Positions 1 to 9,898 of a DNA stretch of 64,000 nt are shown here, in pieces. Both the position numbers and the translations under genes were made by a program. The notes below the pieces were generated by a model. It saw nothing but the letters and a program-made list of their open reading frames with translations. It was not told where the DNA came from and did no database searches. Location of the stretch: IMG/VR virus record IMGVR_UViG_3300034068_001120, positions 1-64,000 of that record; one strand, written 5' to 3'. The first letter of the stretch is position 1. Every line of letters begins with the position of its first letter. This stretch comes from a virus.

Positions 1-1138
1 CATCGTTAAATGATTCTTCGACTATATCTGAAGAAGTCTTTGGTTGAATTGGCTTATTACCAATACTTCCAATGTTTTCTTTGATTGTAGTTAATTTTTC
101 GGCGAATTGTTCAACTGTTTCGAATTCAATATCTTCGGCAAGTGCACGAAGTTTTTCAGAATCCGTATCAGTTAAACCTTCAGAAATATCTCGAAGCAAA
201 ATTTCGCAATGAAGTTGTTCATTTTGTTCTGCGAGATGCAGGGTATCTTGAATTTGTTCATCAAGTTCTGTTTCTAGTGAAGAACAAGATTCAACTGCTT
301 CTTCTAGAAGATCAAGTCTTTCTTCTGGAACTTCGATATATGATTCGGCAAAGAGTTCACGAAGATTTCCAATGAATTGCTCGGTTACTTCTGTTCGCAG
401 ACCAGAGTCCACGGCAAGACGATTTTCCTGCATCCATTCTTCAACAACATAATTCAAATATTGATCAATGCGTTCAACAAGTTCTTCGGTAACTGATTCG
501 GTGTGTTCTTCGAGAAGAGCCTCGTAATCAGCCTGAAGTTCTTCTGTGATTGCACTAACACGGCTCGAGACATGTGCCTCGAAGAGTGTTGTTGCCTTTG
601 TGACAAATTCTTCAGAAAGATTCTGTCCTGCAAGAAGAGTTTCAATTCCTTGAACTTCTTCTGTGGTTGCCTTGGCATCACTCTTCTTTGCCTTAATTGT
701 GGCACGATTCTTCTCGACAGATGCACCCGTTGGTTCTGCAATTAGAACGGTCTTACCATTGGCTGTCATTTGCTTACCATTGATTGCTTCTGCTGCTTCG
801 TTTTTCATATTTTTTTCTTTCTTAGTTTCTTTTTTATCTTCTGCTTTATCTTCTTTGGAATCTTTGCCTTTTTTCTTGCCCATGAACTTCTTCAAGAATG
901 CAGGAAGTTTCTTTTCCTTTTTATCTTCTTCTTCTGCAGCATCTTCTTGATCGCCATCATCGACGGCTGATGCTACTTCTTCGAGTTCTTCAATCTCTTC
1001 TTCAAGATCTTCTGCCACATCACCCTCGAGGTCTTCGTCTCCCTCTACTTCGTCGTTGACTTCTTCAACGACTTCTTGGTCGAATGATTCGCCCAATATT
1101 ACTTTACGAATGACATCTTCAATTTTTTCTCGTGACAT
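1..1138 (-). CDS. gp22: Prohead core scaffold protein gp22 (3' end outside window)
   Basis: This is the main internal scaffold of the T4-type prohead, degraded by gp21 during maturation. I read 379 codons without a stop from the ATG at 1138 to the window edge. The first ~120 residues are highly acidic and lysine-rich (runs of E/D, then KKEKK and KGKDSKEDK). The rest is mostly helical and includes YLNYVVEEWMQENRLA and GNLRELFAESYIEVPEERLD, which I recognise as conserved in gp22 of marine T4-like phages. An AAGGAG ribosome site precedes the ATG. It follows gp21, the T4 order, so the major capsid gene gp23 should lie just beyond the left edge. Truncated only by the window. Confidence 0.93.
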   Translation of the reverse strand, partial: MSREKIEDVIRKVILGESFDQEVVEEVNDEVEGDEDLEGDVAEDLEEEIEELEEVASAVDDGDQEDAAEEEDKKEKKLPAFLKKFMGKKKGKDSKEDKAEDKKETKKEKNMKNEAAEAINGKQMTANGKTVLIAEPTGASVEKNRATIKAKKSDAKATTEEVQGIETLLAGQNLSEEFVTKATTLFEAHVSSRVSAITEELQADYEALLEEHTESVTEELVERIDQYLNYVVEEWMQENRLAVDSGLRTEVTEQFIGNLRELFAESYIEVPEERLDLLEEAVESCSSLETELDEQIQDTLHLAEQNEQLHCEILLRDISEGLTDTDSEKLRALAEDIEFETVEQFAEKLTTIKENIGSIGNKPIQPKTSSDIVEESFND

Positions 1139-1173
1139 GACAGTGAATCTCCTTTGGAATATATGTAGACGAA

Positions 1174-1815
1174 TTAAAGTTTTGATACAAAATCGGCGTA
1201 TAGCTTCATCATTTGTTCTTCTAGGTTTCTAGAAGCGGTATTTTCAATGATTTTCTTATAAGAATCAATGACAATTGGCTTGATTATTCCATTGTCCCAG
1301 ATCCATTCTTTTCCTTCCATTATGCCATTTACAAAGGCATTTGGGGCAGATGGATCTGCCACCACATCGACCGAGGCAAGCATAAAGTCTTCTTGAACTA
1401 TGTTGACTCCTTCGTGTTCTTTGAGAGATCCCATGCCTCTTGAAGAAACTCCAAGTTTGGCACCTTCATCCATCAAATTTTTAACTATTTTTCCGTATGG
1501 CGTATCTAGAATCTTGGCTCGGCCGTATACGTCATTTCCTTCAACTCTGAGTTCTTTAATAATATGAGAGACTCGATCTAGATTTATTGACGGGCCTTCT
1601 GGATGACCCATTTCACCCATTGCTCTATTTTGTAGAACATATTCATTATTATATCGAGTAACCTCATTGTTCATTGTTGTTGAAGGATACATTCTGCCAT
1701 TGCGATTCTTGGTCTCGCTCTGCATGAAAATACCTTCAATAAAATAATTCTTCGCACCATTCTTTTCTTCGGTAAGAAGTTTTACACTGAGAGTTGTTTC
1801 CGTAATTAATTTCAT
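1174..1815 (-). CDS. gp21: Prohead maturation protease gp21
   Basis: This serine protease sits in the prohead core, cleaves scaffold, capsid and internal proteins after (L/I)xE, and then itself. It has 213 aa against 212 in T4. Family landmarks are visible: YFIEGIFMQSE at 24-34, the catalytic-histidine region GEMGHPEGP (His71), the nucleophile region GVSSRGMGSL (Ser124/125), and VDVVADPSAPNAF near 149-161. Its own N-terminus holds LITE, a plausible self-cleavage site. The start overlaps the stop of the upstream gp68-like gene as ATGA, so the two are translationally coupled. Its specificity matters for the three putative packaged proteins found elsewhere in the window. Confidence 0.96.
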   Translation of the reverse strand: MKLITETTLSVKLLTEEKNGAKNYFIEGIFMQSETKNRNGRMYPSTTMNNEVTRYNNEYVLQNRAMGEMGHPEGPSINLDRVSHIIKELRVEGNDVYGRAKILDTPYGKIVKNLMDEGAKLGVSSRGMGSLKEHEGVNIVQEDFMLASVDVVADPSAPNAFVNGIMEGKEWIWDNGIIKPIVIDSYKKIIENTASRNLEEQMMKLYADFVSKL

Positions 1816-2198
1816 TTCTTCAGTATTCTGGCTGTTGCCTTGTGTATTCCACTAGTTCTTTTTATAAGCTCGTCTGCGTGGAGGTCTTTTATTCTGTGAT
1901 TTTGCTGAAACAGTGGCTTGCTCAGTTCCGCGTGGATCCCTTCCGCCGACCTTTGTGCTCGCCGATTCGCCTTTTTCATATACCGTCCCAATAACTCAGG
2001 ACTCAATTCATCAAGTTGTTTTGTTTCTTCTTTAATAATTTCTTCTGATTCCTCAGGCGTATTGAACATGGATTTGGTTATTTCATATCGAGCCTCGTCC
2101 ATTGCAAGACTTGACTTTGCATACAATGAACCAAAGATCAAACCCTTTGCTTCTGTGAAATTCTTTAATACTAGTGCTCGTGCGATTTGTTTATTCAT
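1812..2198 (-). CDS. gp68: Prohead core protein, gp68-like
   Basis: 128 aa, close to the 141 aa of T4 gp68 and in the same place, directly upstream of gp21. It is helical and charged, with a conserved-looking LDELSPELLGRYMKKA segment around residues 61-76, a short block that recurs in many phage structural and scaffold proteins. No enzymatic motif is seen. The gp68 assignment rests on position, size and composition; I cannot confirm it by alignment. It overlaps gp21 by ATGA and is preceded by CAGGAGAC as ribosome site. Confidence 0.6.
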   Translation of the reverse strand: MNKQIARALVLKNFTEAKGLIFGSLYAKSSLAMDEARYEITKSMFNTPEESEEIIKEETKQLDELSPELLGRYMKKANRRAQRSAEGIHAELSKPLFQQNHRIKDLHADELIKRTSGIHKATARILKK

Positions 2199-2218
2199 GT
2201 GTCTCCTGAGAATACTAT

Positions 2219-2407
2219 TTATTTAGTAATATCTTCATCTTCGGTATTGTTCTCGTCCTCAATATTTGAGGATTTGTCCATATAAAATAAAGAATTCGAT
2301 ATATTTCTTCGTTCTGTGTCTAATTTTTCTCGAACTTTGTCTTTGAGTTGACTGAAAATAGCCGTCTGAAAGTCCCCAAATCCCATATCTTCTTCATCAT
2401 TGCTCAT
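2219..2407 (-). CDS. gp67: Small acidic prohead core protein, gp67-like
   Basis: 62 aa with an acidic, disordered C-terminus (NIEDENNTEDEDITK) and a short central helix (SQLKDKVREKLDTERRN). T4 gp67 (80 aa) is likewise a small protein with a strongly acidic tail, encoded between the portal and gp68. Position and composition support the assignment; sequence identity is not obvious. Its ATG overlaps the portal stop codon (ATGA), so translation is probably coupled to gp20. Confidence 0.55.
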   Translation of the reverse strand: MSNDEEDMGFGDFQTAIFSQLKDKVREKLDTERRNISNSLFYMDKSSNIEDENNTEDEDITK

Positions 2408-4068
2408 TTTGATTTACCTTTCGGTGGCACTATTTCGCCAATTGTGACATCTCTCTTCTTTGGTTGTTCCGAAGCAACAGAGGCTGGTTTAGATCCACCT
2501 GCTGGCTCTGGACTTGGAGGTGCATTTACATCTTGACCACCCTGAGGAACAATTGTTCCTTCTTGGGTCTCGGCGTTAATCTCGGCATCAATTGCATTCA
2601 TATCTTCATCTGTTTGACGTAGAATATGCTTACGAATCCAATTTCTTGAATAATATCGTCCAACAAAATCTTCTGCATCTCTTGCCGATGTCATTCTATC
2701 TCGCAATACTTCAGATTCTTTGAGTTCTGTAAAGTGAGAATCTTTATTAAATTGAAAAACCAGATTTGATTCTATATCTTTCCATTCATCTTCTCGGATT
2801 ACACCTTTAAGAATTAATTGAACTCGCATCAGTTCTGAAATCAATTCACTGAACTTCATACGAAGTCGTTCAATAAATTTAAAGAATTTCACTTCATCTC
2901 TTGAAATTTCTGATGCTCTTCCCAGATTAAATCCAGATTGTTCTTCTAATCTAGAAGCAGGAACATTCAATGCTTGAAATAATTTCTTCTGGAAATACTT
3001 AACATCATCCATTTCTCCAAGATTCTGTCCAGCAGGCATTGTAGTGATTTCTGTGCCTTTTCCGCCTTCACGGCGTGGCATCCAAAAATCCTCAATCATG
3101 GATAGATGTTTTCTACTATCTCCAATTTCACCTGTAGATGGATCATATATTAACTTGTTGCGATATCGTCGCATAAGACCACTAACATATTCTTCTGCTT
3201 TTGCCTTTGGTAAATTGCCTACATCTACATAAAAAATTCTGCGTTCTGGTGCTCGTGTTATTCTGTAAATAACAATAGCATCTTCAATCATTCGCAATTG
3301 ATTTAATGATTTAATTGCTTTATGCAAATATCCAATAATTTTCTTTCGTCGTGCGTCATACAATCCAGAATGAGCAAAGCAAATGGCATCTGGAGAAATA
3401 CGCAAGCCTTCAAGTTGTCCGCCAATATTTCCAGAAGCAGTTGTGGATGATTCATTTTCACTGAACACATAAAATTCTTCAACTGATGTTACTAGATTGG
3501 CTCCAGTTGGCGCGCCTTGTATCAACGGCTTTTTATGAATCTTGCGAATTTTTCGTATTTTTATAGGATCAATTGGACGCAATTCCATGATGCCGTTCTT
3601 CTTTTGTTTTTCGTCTACAATAATATGATAATATATTCTACCATCAACATACCATCTTCGGAATATTTCATATCCTCGTTTAGACATATTCAACAATCTC
3701 AGAATTTCATGAAATTCTTCTTCTATTTTAGTTTTAATACTAGACGGTAGTTTTAACTTTGCAACATCTAGTTTAATGATCTCATATGATTCGTCATAGA
3801 CAATTGCTTCATTGCAAATATCATTAATGGCGGTTTCTGCTTCCGGTTGCAGTGCCATATCACGATACTTGTGAATTAATTCTATGTCGGTTTTTATGGA
3901 TCCGTCAAAATCAACATATGCGCCATAGTAGCCACCTGCTTCTACAGGATATGCGCCATCGTCGTAATCAGGTGCGACAAATGAAACCGCTTTGGAATTT
4001 GCGGGCTTATCGTCGGGATCTTTTCCGGGATTCTTGCCTAATATCAATCCGAATAAATTAAATGCCAT
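2404..4068 (-). CDS. gp20: Portal vertex protein gp20
   Basis: Dodecameric portal through which DNA enters and leaves the head and on which the prohead is built. About 554 aa from the ATG at 4068 (T4: 524). Family blocks include VSFVAPDYDDGAYPVEAGGY near the N-terminus, ELRPIDPIKIRKIRK, ICFAHSGLYD, KSLNQLRMIEDAIVIYRITR and FFKFIERLRMKFSELI. I chose ATG 4068 (MAFNLFGL) over an in-frame TTG 15 nt upstream because it has a usable spacing to GGAC and matches the usual portal N-terminus. It lies between the tube gene and the prohead core genes as in T4. Confidence 0.96.
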   Translation of the reverse strand: MAFNLFGLILGKNPGKDPDDKPANSKAVSFVAPDYDDGAYPVEAGGYYGAYVDFDGSIKTDIELIHKYRDMALQPEAETAINDICNEAIVYDESYEIIKLDVAKLKLPSSIKTKIEEEFHEILRLLNMSKRGYEIFRRWYVDGRIYYHIIVDEKQKKNGIMELRPIDPIKIRKIRKIHKKPLIQGAPTGANLVTSVEEFYVFSENESSTTASGNIGGQLEGLRISPDAICFAHSGLYDARRKKIIGYLHKAIKSLNQLRMIEDAIVIYRITRAPERRIFYVDVGNLPKAKAEEYVSGLMRRYRNKLIYDPSTGEIGDSRKHLSMIEDFWMPRREGGKGTEITTMPAGQNLGEMDDVKYFQKKLFQALNVPASRLEEQSGFNLGRASEISRDEVKFFKFIERLRMKFSELISELMRVQLILKGVIREDEWKDIESNLVFQFNKDSHFTELKESEVLRDRMTSARDAEDFVGRYYSRNWIRKHILRQTDEDMNAIDAEINAETQEGTIVPQGGQDVNAPPSPEPAGGSKPASVASEQPKKRDVTIGEIVPPKGKSK

Positions 4069-4097
4069 AAATGTAAAGTCCAATCAAAAAAGGTGAA

Positions 4098-4706
4098 TTA
4101 ACCGAAACCGACGCTGCTTGGAATACCGAAGAATTGCAGAATAGACGTGATGGCATCTCCACCACCAGAAGGTGCGGATCCTCCTTCTACTGCTTCCCAC
4201 CACGAATAATTAAGGGTGACAGGAAACTCTGCGATTTGATCGTTATTGTCGAATGCCATATCAATTGGACCAATATCAGATGGAAAGCATCCAAAGAACG
4301 AATATGTTCTTAGTGCATCACCTGTTCTGAGCAATTGTGTAATGCTCCATGTTGGCATTATAGCAAACATGTTATTGTCTCCAACGTTTCCCTTATGAGA
4401 ATTGAACTGAGAACTCCAATGCTCAAAATGACTTCTGAGTTTCATTGAAGCATCAGAGATAATAGTGATTTGCCAATCCTGAAATGTTCGATCTCCAGGA
4501 ATTCTAATTTTTCGTCCACGATATGGAACTTCTATGGTTCCAAGTGAAGAAGCAGGAATTGATGCTGCTTTGCACAAAAATGCGATGTTTCGACCGTCAG
4601 GATATCCTGGAATAGTTCCAGATACCTTGAACAAATTTGTGCGAAGACCTCCACCAGAGAAGGCGTTGACGAAACCCGAAATATTATTGCTTGGATCTAC
4701 TGGCAT
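4098..4706 (-). CDS. gp19: Tail tube protein gp19
   Basis: Major inner tube subunit, stacked in hexamers inside the sheath. It has 202 aa (T4: 163). The central TFQDWQITIISDASMKLRSH and FEHWSSQFNSH segments are the hallmark of T4-type tube proteins, and GRNIAFLCKAASIPASSLG precedes them. The C-terminus is longer than in T4, with a glycine-rich end. It follows gp18 with a clear AAGGAG site. A second tube-fold protein is encoded at 34.6 kb. Confidence 0.95.
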   Translation of the reverse strand: MPVDPSNNISGFVNAFSGGGLRTNLFKVSGTIPGYPDGRNIAFLCKAASIPASSLGTIEVPYRGRKIRIPGDRTFQDWQITIISDASMKLRSHFEHWSSQFNSHKGNVGDNNMFAIMPTWSITQLLRTGDALRTYSFFGCFPSDIGPIDMAFDNNDQIAEFPVTLNYSWWEAVEGGSAPSGGGDAITSILQFFGIPSSVGFG

Positions 4707-4744
4707 TTGTGTGTACTACTCCTTTTATATGTAGTATGCTAAAC

Positions 4745-6829
4745 TTAGGCTCCGACGACTTCAGAAAAATTTACCCCGGTTCTGGTTGCAATGAAATTCA
4801 ACTGAATGAAATTAATGGATCGAGTTGGTTTGATGTAGATGTCTGCAACAAACTCATTGCGATCAATGACTTCTCCAGTATTATTAGTATCATCACACAC
4901 CACCAAGAAATCCGTAATTCCTCGGCGTTGTTGAACTGTTCGTAGGAACGGAACAACCAGATTCTTAAATTGTACTCGAGTGAATTGATCATTCTGTTCA
5001 AACAAGAAATACTTTGATGCAATTGCAATTGCCTTCTCTAGAACAATGAACAATCGTCGTACATTTATACGATCAAACGCAGATGGGCGTGTCTGCATTG
5101 TCTTGTCTCCAAACAGAATCGTTCCTTGACCAGGAAAGGACACAACGGGATTTACTTGCTTTTGGTAAAGTTCATCTCTGTGTGCTTCTGATGATGGATT
5201 ATAAGGCAACTTAACAACATTCTTAATTTGACCACGATTAAATCCTGCTGGACTAAACCAAGCCTCATTCGTGAATTCTGTTCGTGCCACAAGACCTGCA
5301 ATATCTGGATTAAGTGGCATAGCTCGAACAACATTATTATATGTGTCCAGTTGCAATTTCCATCCACTGTCCATTACTGCATAAGATGAATTAATATTAA
5401 GCGAATTCTCTCTATATGTTTTAATGTTATTAAGAGCCGCATACGGAAGTGCATTTACTACACTTGCAGCCGAAGGCGATGCAAATGCCATACAATCTTT
5501 GCGTGGTTCCACAATGTTTTGTATAATCATTGTAGCCAAAGTAGAACTTGCGTCGCCAAGAGGCATAAGAGAAACGTCTACTTCATCTGGATTTGCAAAA
5601 TTCATCCAACCACTAGTATATCTTTCGGAATCTGTTGGAGCGGTATCGCTTGCTCCGTCGAGATTAACACACAACACATTAGTATTAACCAACGAATTGG
5701 ACTTTGATACTGATGTTATTGCTGATAGATTTCCAAAGGTGGCGGAAGCCAATTGCGCTGTTCCTGATGAAGAACCAAGATCAACTGGCAATGCCCAAAT
5801 ATATTCCGACTGGTTATTGATAACTGTTTTCCAGTAATTGCTAGATCCATCGGAATTTACTGCATCCGATGCTCTGGAAACGCCTTCGAATTTTTCTATA
5901 ACACTACCAGCAACTCCAGTCCACAATCCCAATTTATCGCTGATTACAACATTAATCAGATCATTGCTTCCACCCTTTGAGGCTGCATCGCTAGTAGAAG
6001 TTGCAGTTGTCGAGACTTGTCGTGCATAAGCAGACTTAATCGTCATTGTGGCACCAGCAGCCTGAGTCACTGGAATTCCACCATCCACAAACAAATTCAA
6101 GTAACCGAATGTTGGTCCCGCTGGAAGTGCCATGTCCCATCCAGAAGTAACTCCAAAGAAATTACGAAATGTAGCAGTTACAGCAACCGATGTTGGAGCC
6201 GCAGAAGATCCAATTACTCGTGTAACGCCATTCAAGGTAGCAGAAGTACCATCATCAAAGGTAATCAAGTCACCGACACTGAAGCTTCTGGCTTCCGATG
6301 TGGATCCAACGTACATTCTAAGGAATGTTGCACCTGCTGTAGCCTGATAAGCAAGACTCGCTCCTGTAGTTCCAGCACCACTCACAACAGCGCATTGAAT
6401 ACTATTTCCAAGAACACCTGGATATTTTGAAGCAAATAGTGCAGGAAGAGTTAGGCTTGGTAGAGTTGTATTGACCAAAACTGAAGTTGCAAAACTTGTT
6501 GCATTTGGAATTTGTGCTGTTGCGTAAGCAGTAACACCAGTAACAGTGCAAGTTGCATTGTATGCCGTTGCTCCCAAAGCACGAACAACTCCGCAATTAT
6601 TTCCATATCCTAGGAAATTTGCAACACTGAAAAAGTCAACATAATTGGATGTGTCTGGTTTGCCAAAAATATTAACAAGTTCTGTTTGATTTGTAACAGT
6701 GATTACTTCATTTCCTGGACCCCAATGAAAATATCCAGCAAATCCACCAGGAGTGGATGCCACGGCAGGGATAATTGCGGTCAAATCTTTTTCTGTTATG
6801 CTTACGCCAGGGCTAACTCTAAATCCCAT
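4745..6829 (-). CDS. gp18: Contractile tail sheath protein gp18
   Basis: Outer contractile sheath subunit. It has 694 aa (T4: 659). The N-terminus MGFRVSPGVSITEKDLT and GFAGYFHWGPGNEV is the conserved sheath start. The C-terminal core has DRINVRRLFIVLEKAIAIA, FLRTVQQRRGITDFLVVCDD and SINFIQLNFIATR, the strand-exchange region that links neighbouring subunits. The middle, residues ~90-330, is threonine/alanine-rich and variable, as expected for surface domains. The ribosome site is AAGGAG. Order 17-18-19 as in T4. Confidence 0.97.
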   Translation of the reverse strand: MGFRVSPGVSITEKDLTAIIPAVASTPGGFAGYFHWGPGNEVITVTNQTELVNIFGKPDTSNYVDFFSVANFLGYGNNCGVVRALGATAYNATCTVTGVTAYATAQIPNATSFATSVLVNTTLPSLTLPALFASKYPGVLGNSIQCAVVSGAGTTGASLAYQATAGATFLRMYVGSTSEARSFSVGDLITFDDGTSATLNGVTRVIGSSAAPTSVAVTATFRNFFGVTSGWDMALPAGPTFGYLNLFVDGGIPVTQAAGATMTIKSAYARQVSTTATSTSDAASKGGSNDLINVVISDKLGLWTGVAGSVIEKFEGVSRASDAVNSDGSSNYWKTVINNQSEYIWALPVDLGSSSGTAQLASATFGNLSAITSVSKSNSLVNTNVLCVNLDGASDTAPTDSERYTSGWMNFANPDEVDVSLMPLGDASSTLATMIIQNIVEPRKDCMAFASPSAASVVNALPYAALNNIKTYRENSLNINSSYAVMDSGWKLQLDTYNNVVRAMPLNPDIAGLVARTEFTNEAWFSPAGFNRGQIKNVVKLPYNPSSEAHRDELYQKQVNPVVSFPGQGTILFGDKTMQTRPSAFDRINVRRLFIVLEKAIAIASKYFLFEQNDQFTRVQFKNLVVPFLRTVQQRRGITDFLVVCDDTNNTGEVIDRNEFVADIYIKPTRSINFIQLNFIATRTGVNFSEVVGA

Positions 6830-6901
6830 TTTAGTATCTCCTTAGTGAATTCTGTAGTCTGTTCTGTATTATGTATTATTTTTCTATTCTTGGATTAGCC
6901 T

Positions 6902-8575
6902 TTAGCCCCATTGATTATTTCTATTTTTTGTGTCTCCTATGTCCCAAATATTGCCTCTATCGTCTATATGATGAGTTTCTCCCAATCCATCATCCATAAA
7001 CCCAAAAGGAGTCATTTCATCTTCCAAATTTTTCATTTGATCTTCGTATAGATCTTTTCTAATATCTAATCCAGTTAAATCTTTAAAATATTCCTGAGTG
7101 GTCAACCAAGCAAACAACACCAAAGTCATTGCCAAATCATCATGATGTCCATCTTCTGCTTCGTAAGATTCTCCTTTTGCCACAAAAGAGCATAACTCTT
7201 CTACTATGGCGTAATCCTCGATTATGAGTTTATTGTCTTCAATTAAATTTTTCAGAATAGAACAGCCTATTCGTTTTACTGCCGAAGAAGTTCTGACTCC
7301 CATAAAAGAAGATCCACTCTTTCCGAATCCACCATTTACGACCTGTCCTTTTCTACCAAGCATTTGGACATGAATAAGATTCTCGTATTCCATGTCCTTA
7401 TGCAAGATATCTGCTACTTGCTGACCAAGATCATTAATCTCAACTAAAATATACGATCTATTATATTGTCTTGCCACAGGATATATGGCATTAGGATAAA
7501 GCATGGGAGCCAATTCATTGTTTCTAAAAGTTGCCGCTATTTGATAAGGAAATATAGTAATATCAACAACAACAAACGCATGATAATCTTGTCCTTGTCC
7601 TCTTGAAGTATCTACAACTATAACATACCGATGTTCGGGTATTGGTTTATGATATATCTTTAATCCTTCGGCATTAGAAAATATAGGAGTAGAATATGCC
7701 AGTGTCTTTAATCTGTCGGGTGTTATGAGTGTTCTCATAGATCCAAGAAACTGACACTCGAATTCTGTGGTAAATTGATCTAAAGAAGTATTGGCAATTG
7801 TTTGTTTCTTCCAATTATCGTCTCTTCCAGGAACATCTCGCCAATCTACTTCTATTGGAACATATTCGTTTTTTCCTTCTTCTCCTTCTTTCTTGTTTGC
7901 ATCAACCCAAAACTTATAAAACATATTCAATCCCTTTGGAGTTGAAATCATTACAACCTTTGTGCTTTGTCCACTTGTAATGGTGGGATACACCGAAGAA
8001 AAGAATTCTTCTGAAACATTCTGGGGAACGTAGGCAAATTCATCGAGTAGCAAAAAATTATACGATCCACCACGAACAGCCGAAGAAGAAGTTGCACTTG
8101 CAAGAACTTTAGAGCCATTTTCCAGAACAATAGATCCTTTATTCCATTCTACTACTCCTTGTTGTAACCACAACGGCAAAAATTCATATGCCATTTTTAA
8201 TCTGCCCAATAATTCTCTTGCAGTAGTAAGTTTGTTGGCAAGAATAGCAACATTCATACTTTGATTAAATAAGATATAATGAAGTAAATAAGAGGTGATT
8301 GTGGTGGACTTTCCACTTTGGCGTGGACACTTTGCAATAACAAATCTGTTGCGATGCACGGTTTCTATCATATCCTCTTGAAAATCATATAGAGAGAATG
8401 GAATGGTTCCTTTATCCAAAGAGATAATTTTTACATAATTCTTAATAAAATATACAGGATCTTGAGAACATCGAACATATTCTTCAATTTGTTTTTCTGA
8501 AAAATTTATAGTAACACCTGCTGCCTTCAGATTGGCATTTCCCATGTATTTTTGACTATTCTGCTTATTCGTCAT
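6902..8575 (-). CDS. gp17: Terminase large subunit gp17
   Basis: ATP-driven DNA packaging motor and headful nuclease. It has 557 aa (T4: 610). ATPase part: Walker A CPRQSGKST at 83-91, Walker B LLLDE at 175-179, coupling motif MISTPKG at 209-215. Nuclease part (RNase H fold): VIVVDTSRGQGQD with Asp322, ILVEIND with Glu379, and GHHDDLAMTL with the aspartates at 479-480, so the metal-binding acids are all present. The first 11 nt overlap gp16. The N-terminus is shorter than in T4. Confidence 0.97.
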   Translation of the reverse strand: MTNKQNSQKYMGNANLKAAGVTINFSEKQIEEYVRCSQDPVYFIKNYVKIISLDKGTIPFSLYDFQEDMIETVHRNRFVIAKCPRQSGKSTTITSYLLHYILFNQSMNVAILANKLTTARELLGRLKMAYEFLPLWLQQGVVEWNKGSIVLENGSKVLASATSSSAVRGGSYNFLLLDEFAYVPQNVSEEFFSSVYPTITSGQSTKVVMISTPKGLNMFYKFWVDANKKEGEEGKNEYVPIEVDWRDVPGRDDNWKKQTIANTSLDQFTTEFECQFLGSMRTLITPDRLKTLAYSTPIFSNAEGLKIYHKPIPEHRYVIVVDTSRGQGQDYHAFVVVDITIFPYQIAATFRNNELAPMLYPNAIYPVARQYNRSYILVEINDLGQQVADILHKDMEYENLIHVQMLGRKGQVVNGGFGKSGSSFMGVRTSSAVKRIGCSILKNLIEDNKLIIEDYAIVEELCSFVAKGESYEAEDGHHDDLAMTLVLFAWLTTQEYFKDLTGLDIRKDLYEDQMKNLEDEMTPFGFMDDGLGETHHIDDRGNIWDIGDTKNRNNQWG

Positions 8576-9068
8576 CTGTATTGTCTTTTTGGTTTTGAAT
8601 AGTCTCTAGAATATCTGGTCGGTTGTCAAATGCCTTGGTAGAGGATCGTGCTGTGTTTATAATGTCTTGTAGTTCTTTTGTGGATCCAACATATATGGAA
8701 TTAGTAGTATTTGATATTTTGTTGATTGTAGTTTCTTTTCGAATCGTTTTAATTTTTTCGTGTAGATTCATTATTTCTTGATTTGCATCTGAAAGAGATT
8801 TAATCATTTGCGCCACTACCTCATATGCTCGTGGAGAATCTCCTTCTAGAGCAACGGCCAAAACACCATCCAATGCACCTTTTCCGACTTCAACTAGTTC
8901 TCGTAAGTTTTTACGAACTGCGTTATAATCTGCATGTAAATCAGATTCTAATTTTTCATCTTTAATAGGAGGCAATTCGGATTTTATTAGTATTGCCTTT
9001 TGAGGAACAACAACATTATCAGGTGATAATCCTAGTGCATTTTCTATTGAATTAAATTCATTAGCCAT
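8565..9068 (-). CDS. gp16: Terminase small subunit gp16
   Basis: DNA-recognition and regulatory partner of gp17 that forms rings and stimulates its ATPase. It has 167 aa (T4: 164). A central coiled-coil oligomerisation region runs from about 45 to 105 (LHADYNAVRKNLRELVEVGK, then SPRAYEVVAQMIKSLSDANQ), matching the T4 pattern of DSPR..EV....M....NREI. Acidic C-terminus. It overlaps gp17 by 11 nt, so the two are made together. Confidence 0.9.
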   Translation of the reverse strand: MANEFNSIENALGLSPDNVVVPQKAILIKSELPPIKDEKLESDLHADYNAVRKNLRELVEVGKGALDGVLAVALEGDSPRAYEVVAQMIKSLSDANQEIMNLHEKIKTIRKETTINKISNTTNSIYVGSTKELQDIINTARSSTKAFDNRPDILETIQNQKDNTDDE

Positions 9069-9084
9069 AATAAAACACCTTTCA

Positions 9085-9897
9085 TCACCATGGAGCAGTA
9101 GTAATGCCGTTCGGTGGATTTAAATATTCAATATAGGAAGAAGTTGCCGAATATGCAGTTATACCAGAACTGGCTCCCAGTGATCCTGTAACTCCTAGTG
9201 GTCCAGTGATTCCTGTTATAATCGTGGCATAGTCCGCAGTAAGTCCTGATAAATCATCTGAAAATACATCAAAATTATTGAGATTTGCATAAACCGTTCT
9301 GATTTCTTTGTGTGACTTTATTTCACCAAAGATATATGCCTTCATTGTAAAATTAAGAGTAAAGGTTATTACTCGACGAGTAGATAATTCTCCTTCGTAC
9401 TCGTCCTGTGATAATATACCATTCAAATAAACAGGAACATCTAATTTATCATTCACTCCTCCGAAATTTATTGTTACAACAAATTCTGGAGAAAAATACG
9501 GAAGAATTTGTTCAATGATTCTAAGACCATCTTCCATATTTCTAACATGAATATATAATCCAAAATCAATATTGTATGGAACTTCTGCATACGAATAACT
9601 TTGACCAGTTGAATTGGATCGGGATATTGTTTTCGAAAGACTGTTTCTTTTTCTGGCAGGATCATATACGAATCCTGTAATTTCAAAACCAATTCTTGGA
9701 AGAGTGGTTTCCATTTGTTGCTCTTGAAGAGATACAGCAATTCTTGCAAGAAATTTTTCTTTTGCAGAATAAGAAACAGGAACCAGAATCTTTTTGGTTC
9801 CACCGCTTTCTACTCGTTCAATTTCTATACTATTAAAGAGCGAGCCGAATGCCACGACCAATTTTCTAATTGTTCCGTTATAGAAAGATCCGAACAT
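9085..9897 (-). CDS. gp15: Tail sheath stabiliser / terminator gp15
   Basis: Caps the last sheath ring and connects the tail to the neck. From the ATG at 9897 it has 270 aa (T4: 272), beginning MFGSFYNGTIRKLVVAFGSL, the conserved gp15 start. The open frame extends 15 codons upstream, but that part overlaps gp14, whereas ATG 9897 has an ideal AAGGAG site 9 nt upstream inside the gp14 end. Conserved stretches near 60-140 describe a compact alpha/beta fold. The neighbours gp14 and gp16 confirm the role. Confidence 0.92.
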   Translation of the reverse strand: MFGSFYNGTIRKLVVAFGSLFNSIEIERVESGGTKKILVPVSYSAKEKFLARIAVSLQEQQMETTLPRIGFEITGFVYDPARKRNSLSKTISRSNSTGQSYSYAEVPYNIDFGLYIHVRNMEDGLRIIEQILPYFSPEFVVTINFGGVNDKLDVPVYLNGILSQDEYEGELSTRRVITFTLNFTMKAYIFGEIKSHKEIRTVYANLNNFDVFSDDLSGLTADYATIITGITGPLGVTGSLGASSGITAYSATSSYIEYLNPPNGITTAPW

Positions 9898-9898
9898 T

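Noticed and set aside
503-970. Plus-strand frames opposite the scaffold gene
   Set aside because: They are antisense to the clearly coding gp22 frame and reflect its Glu/Lys-rich codons (Phe/Leu/Ser runs).
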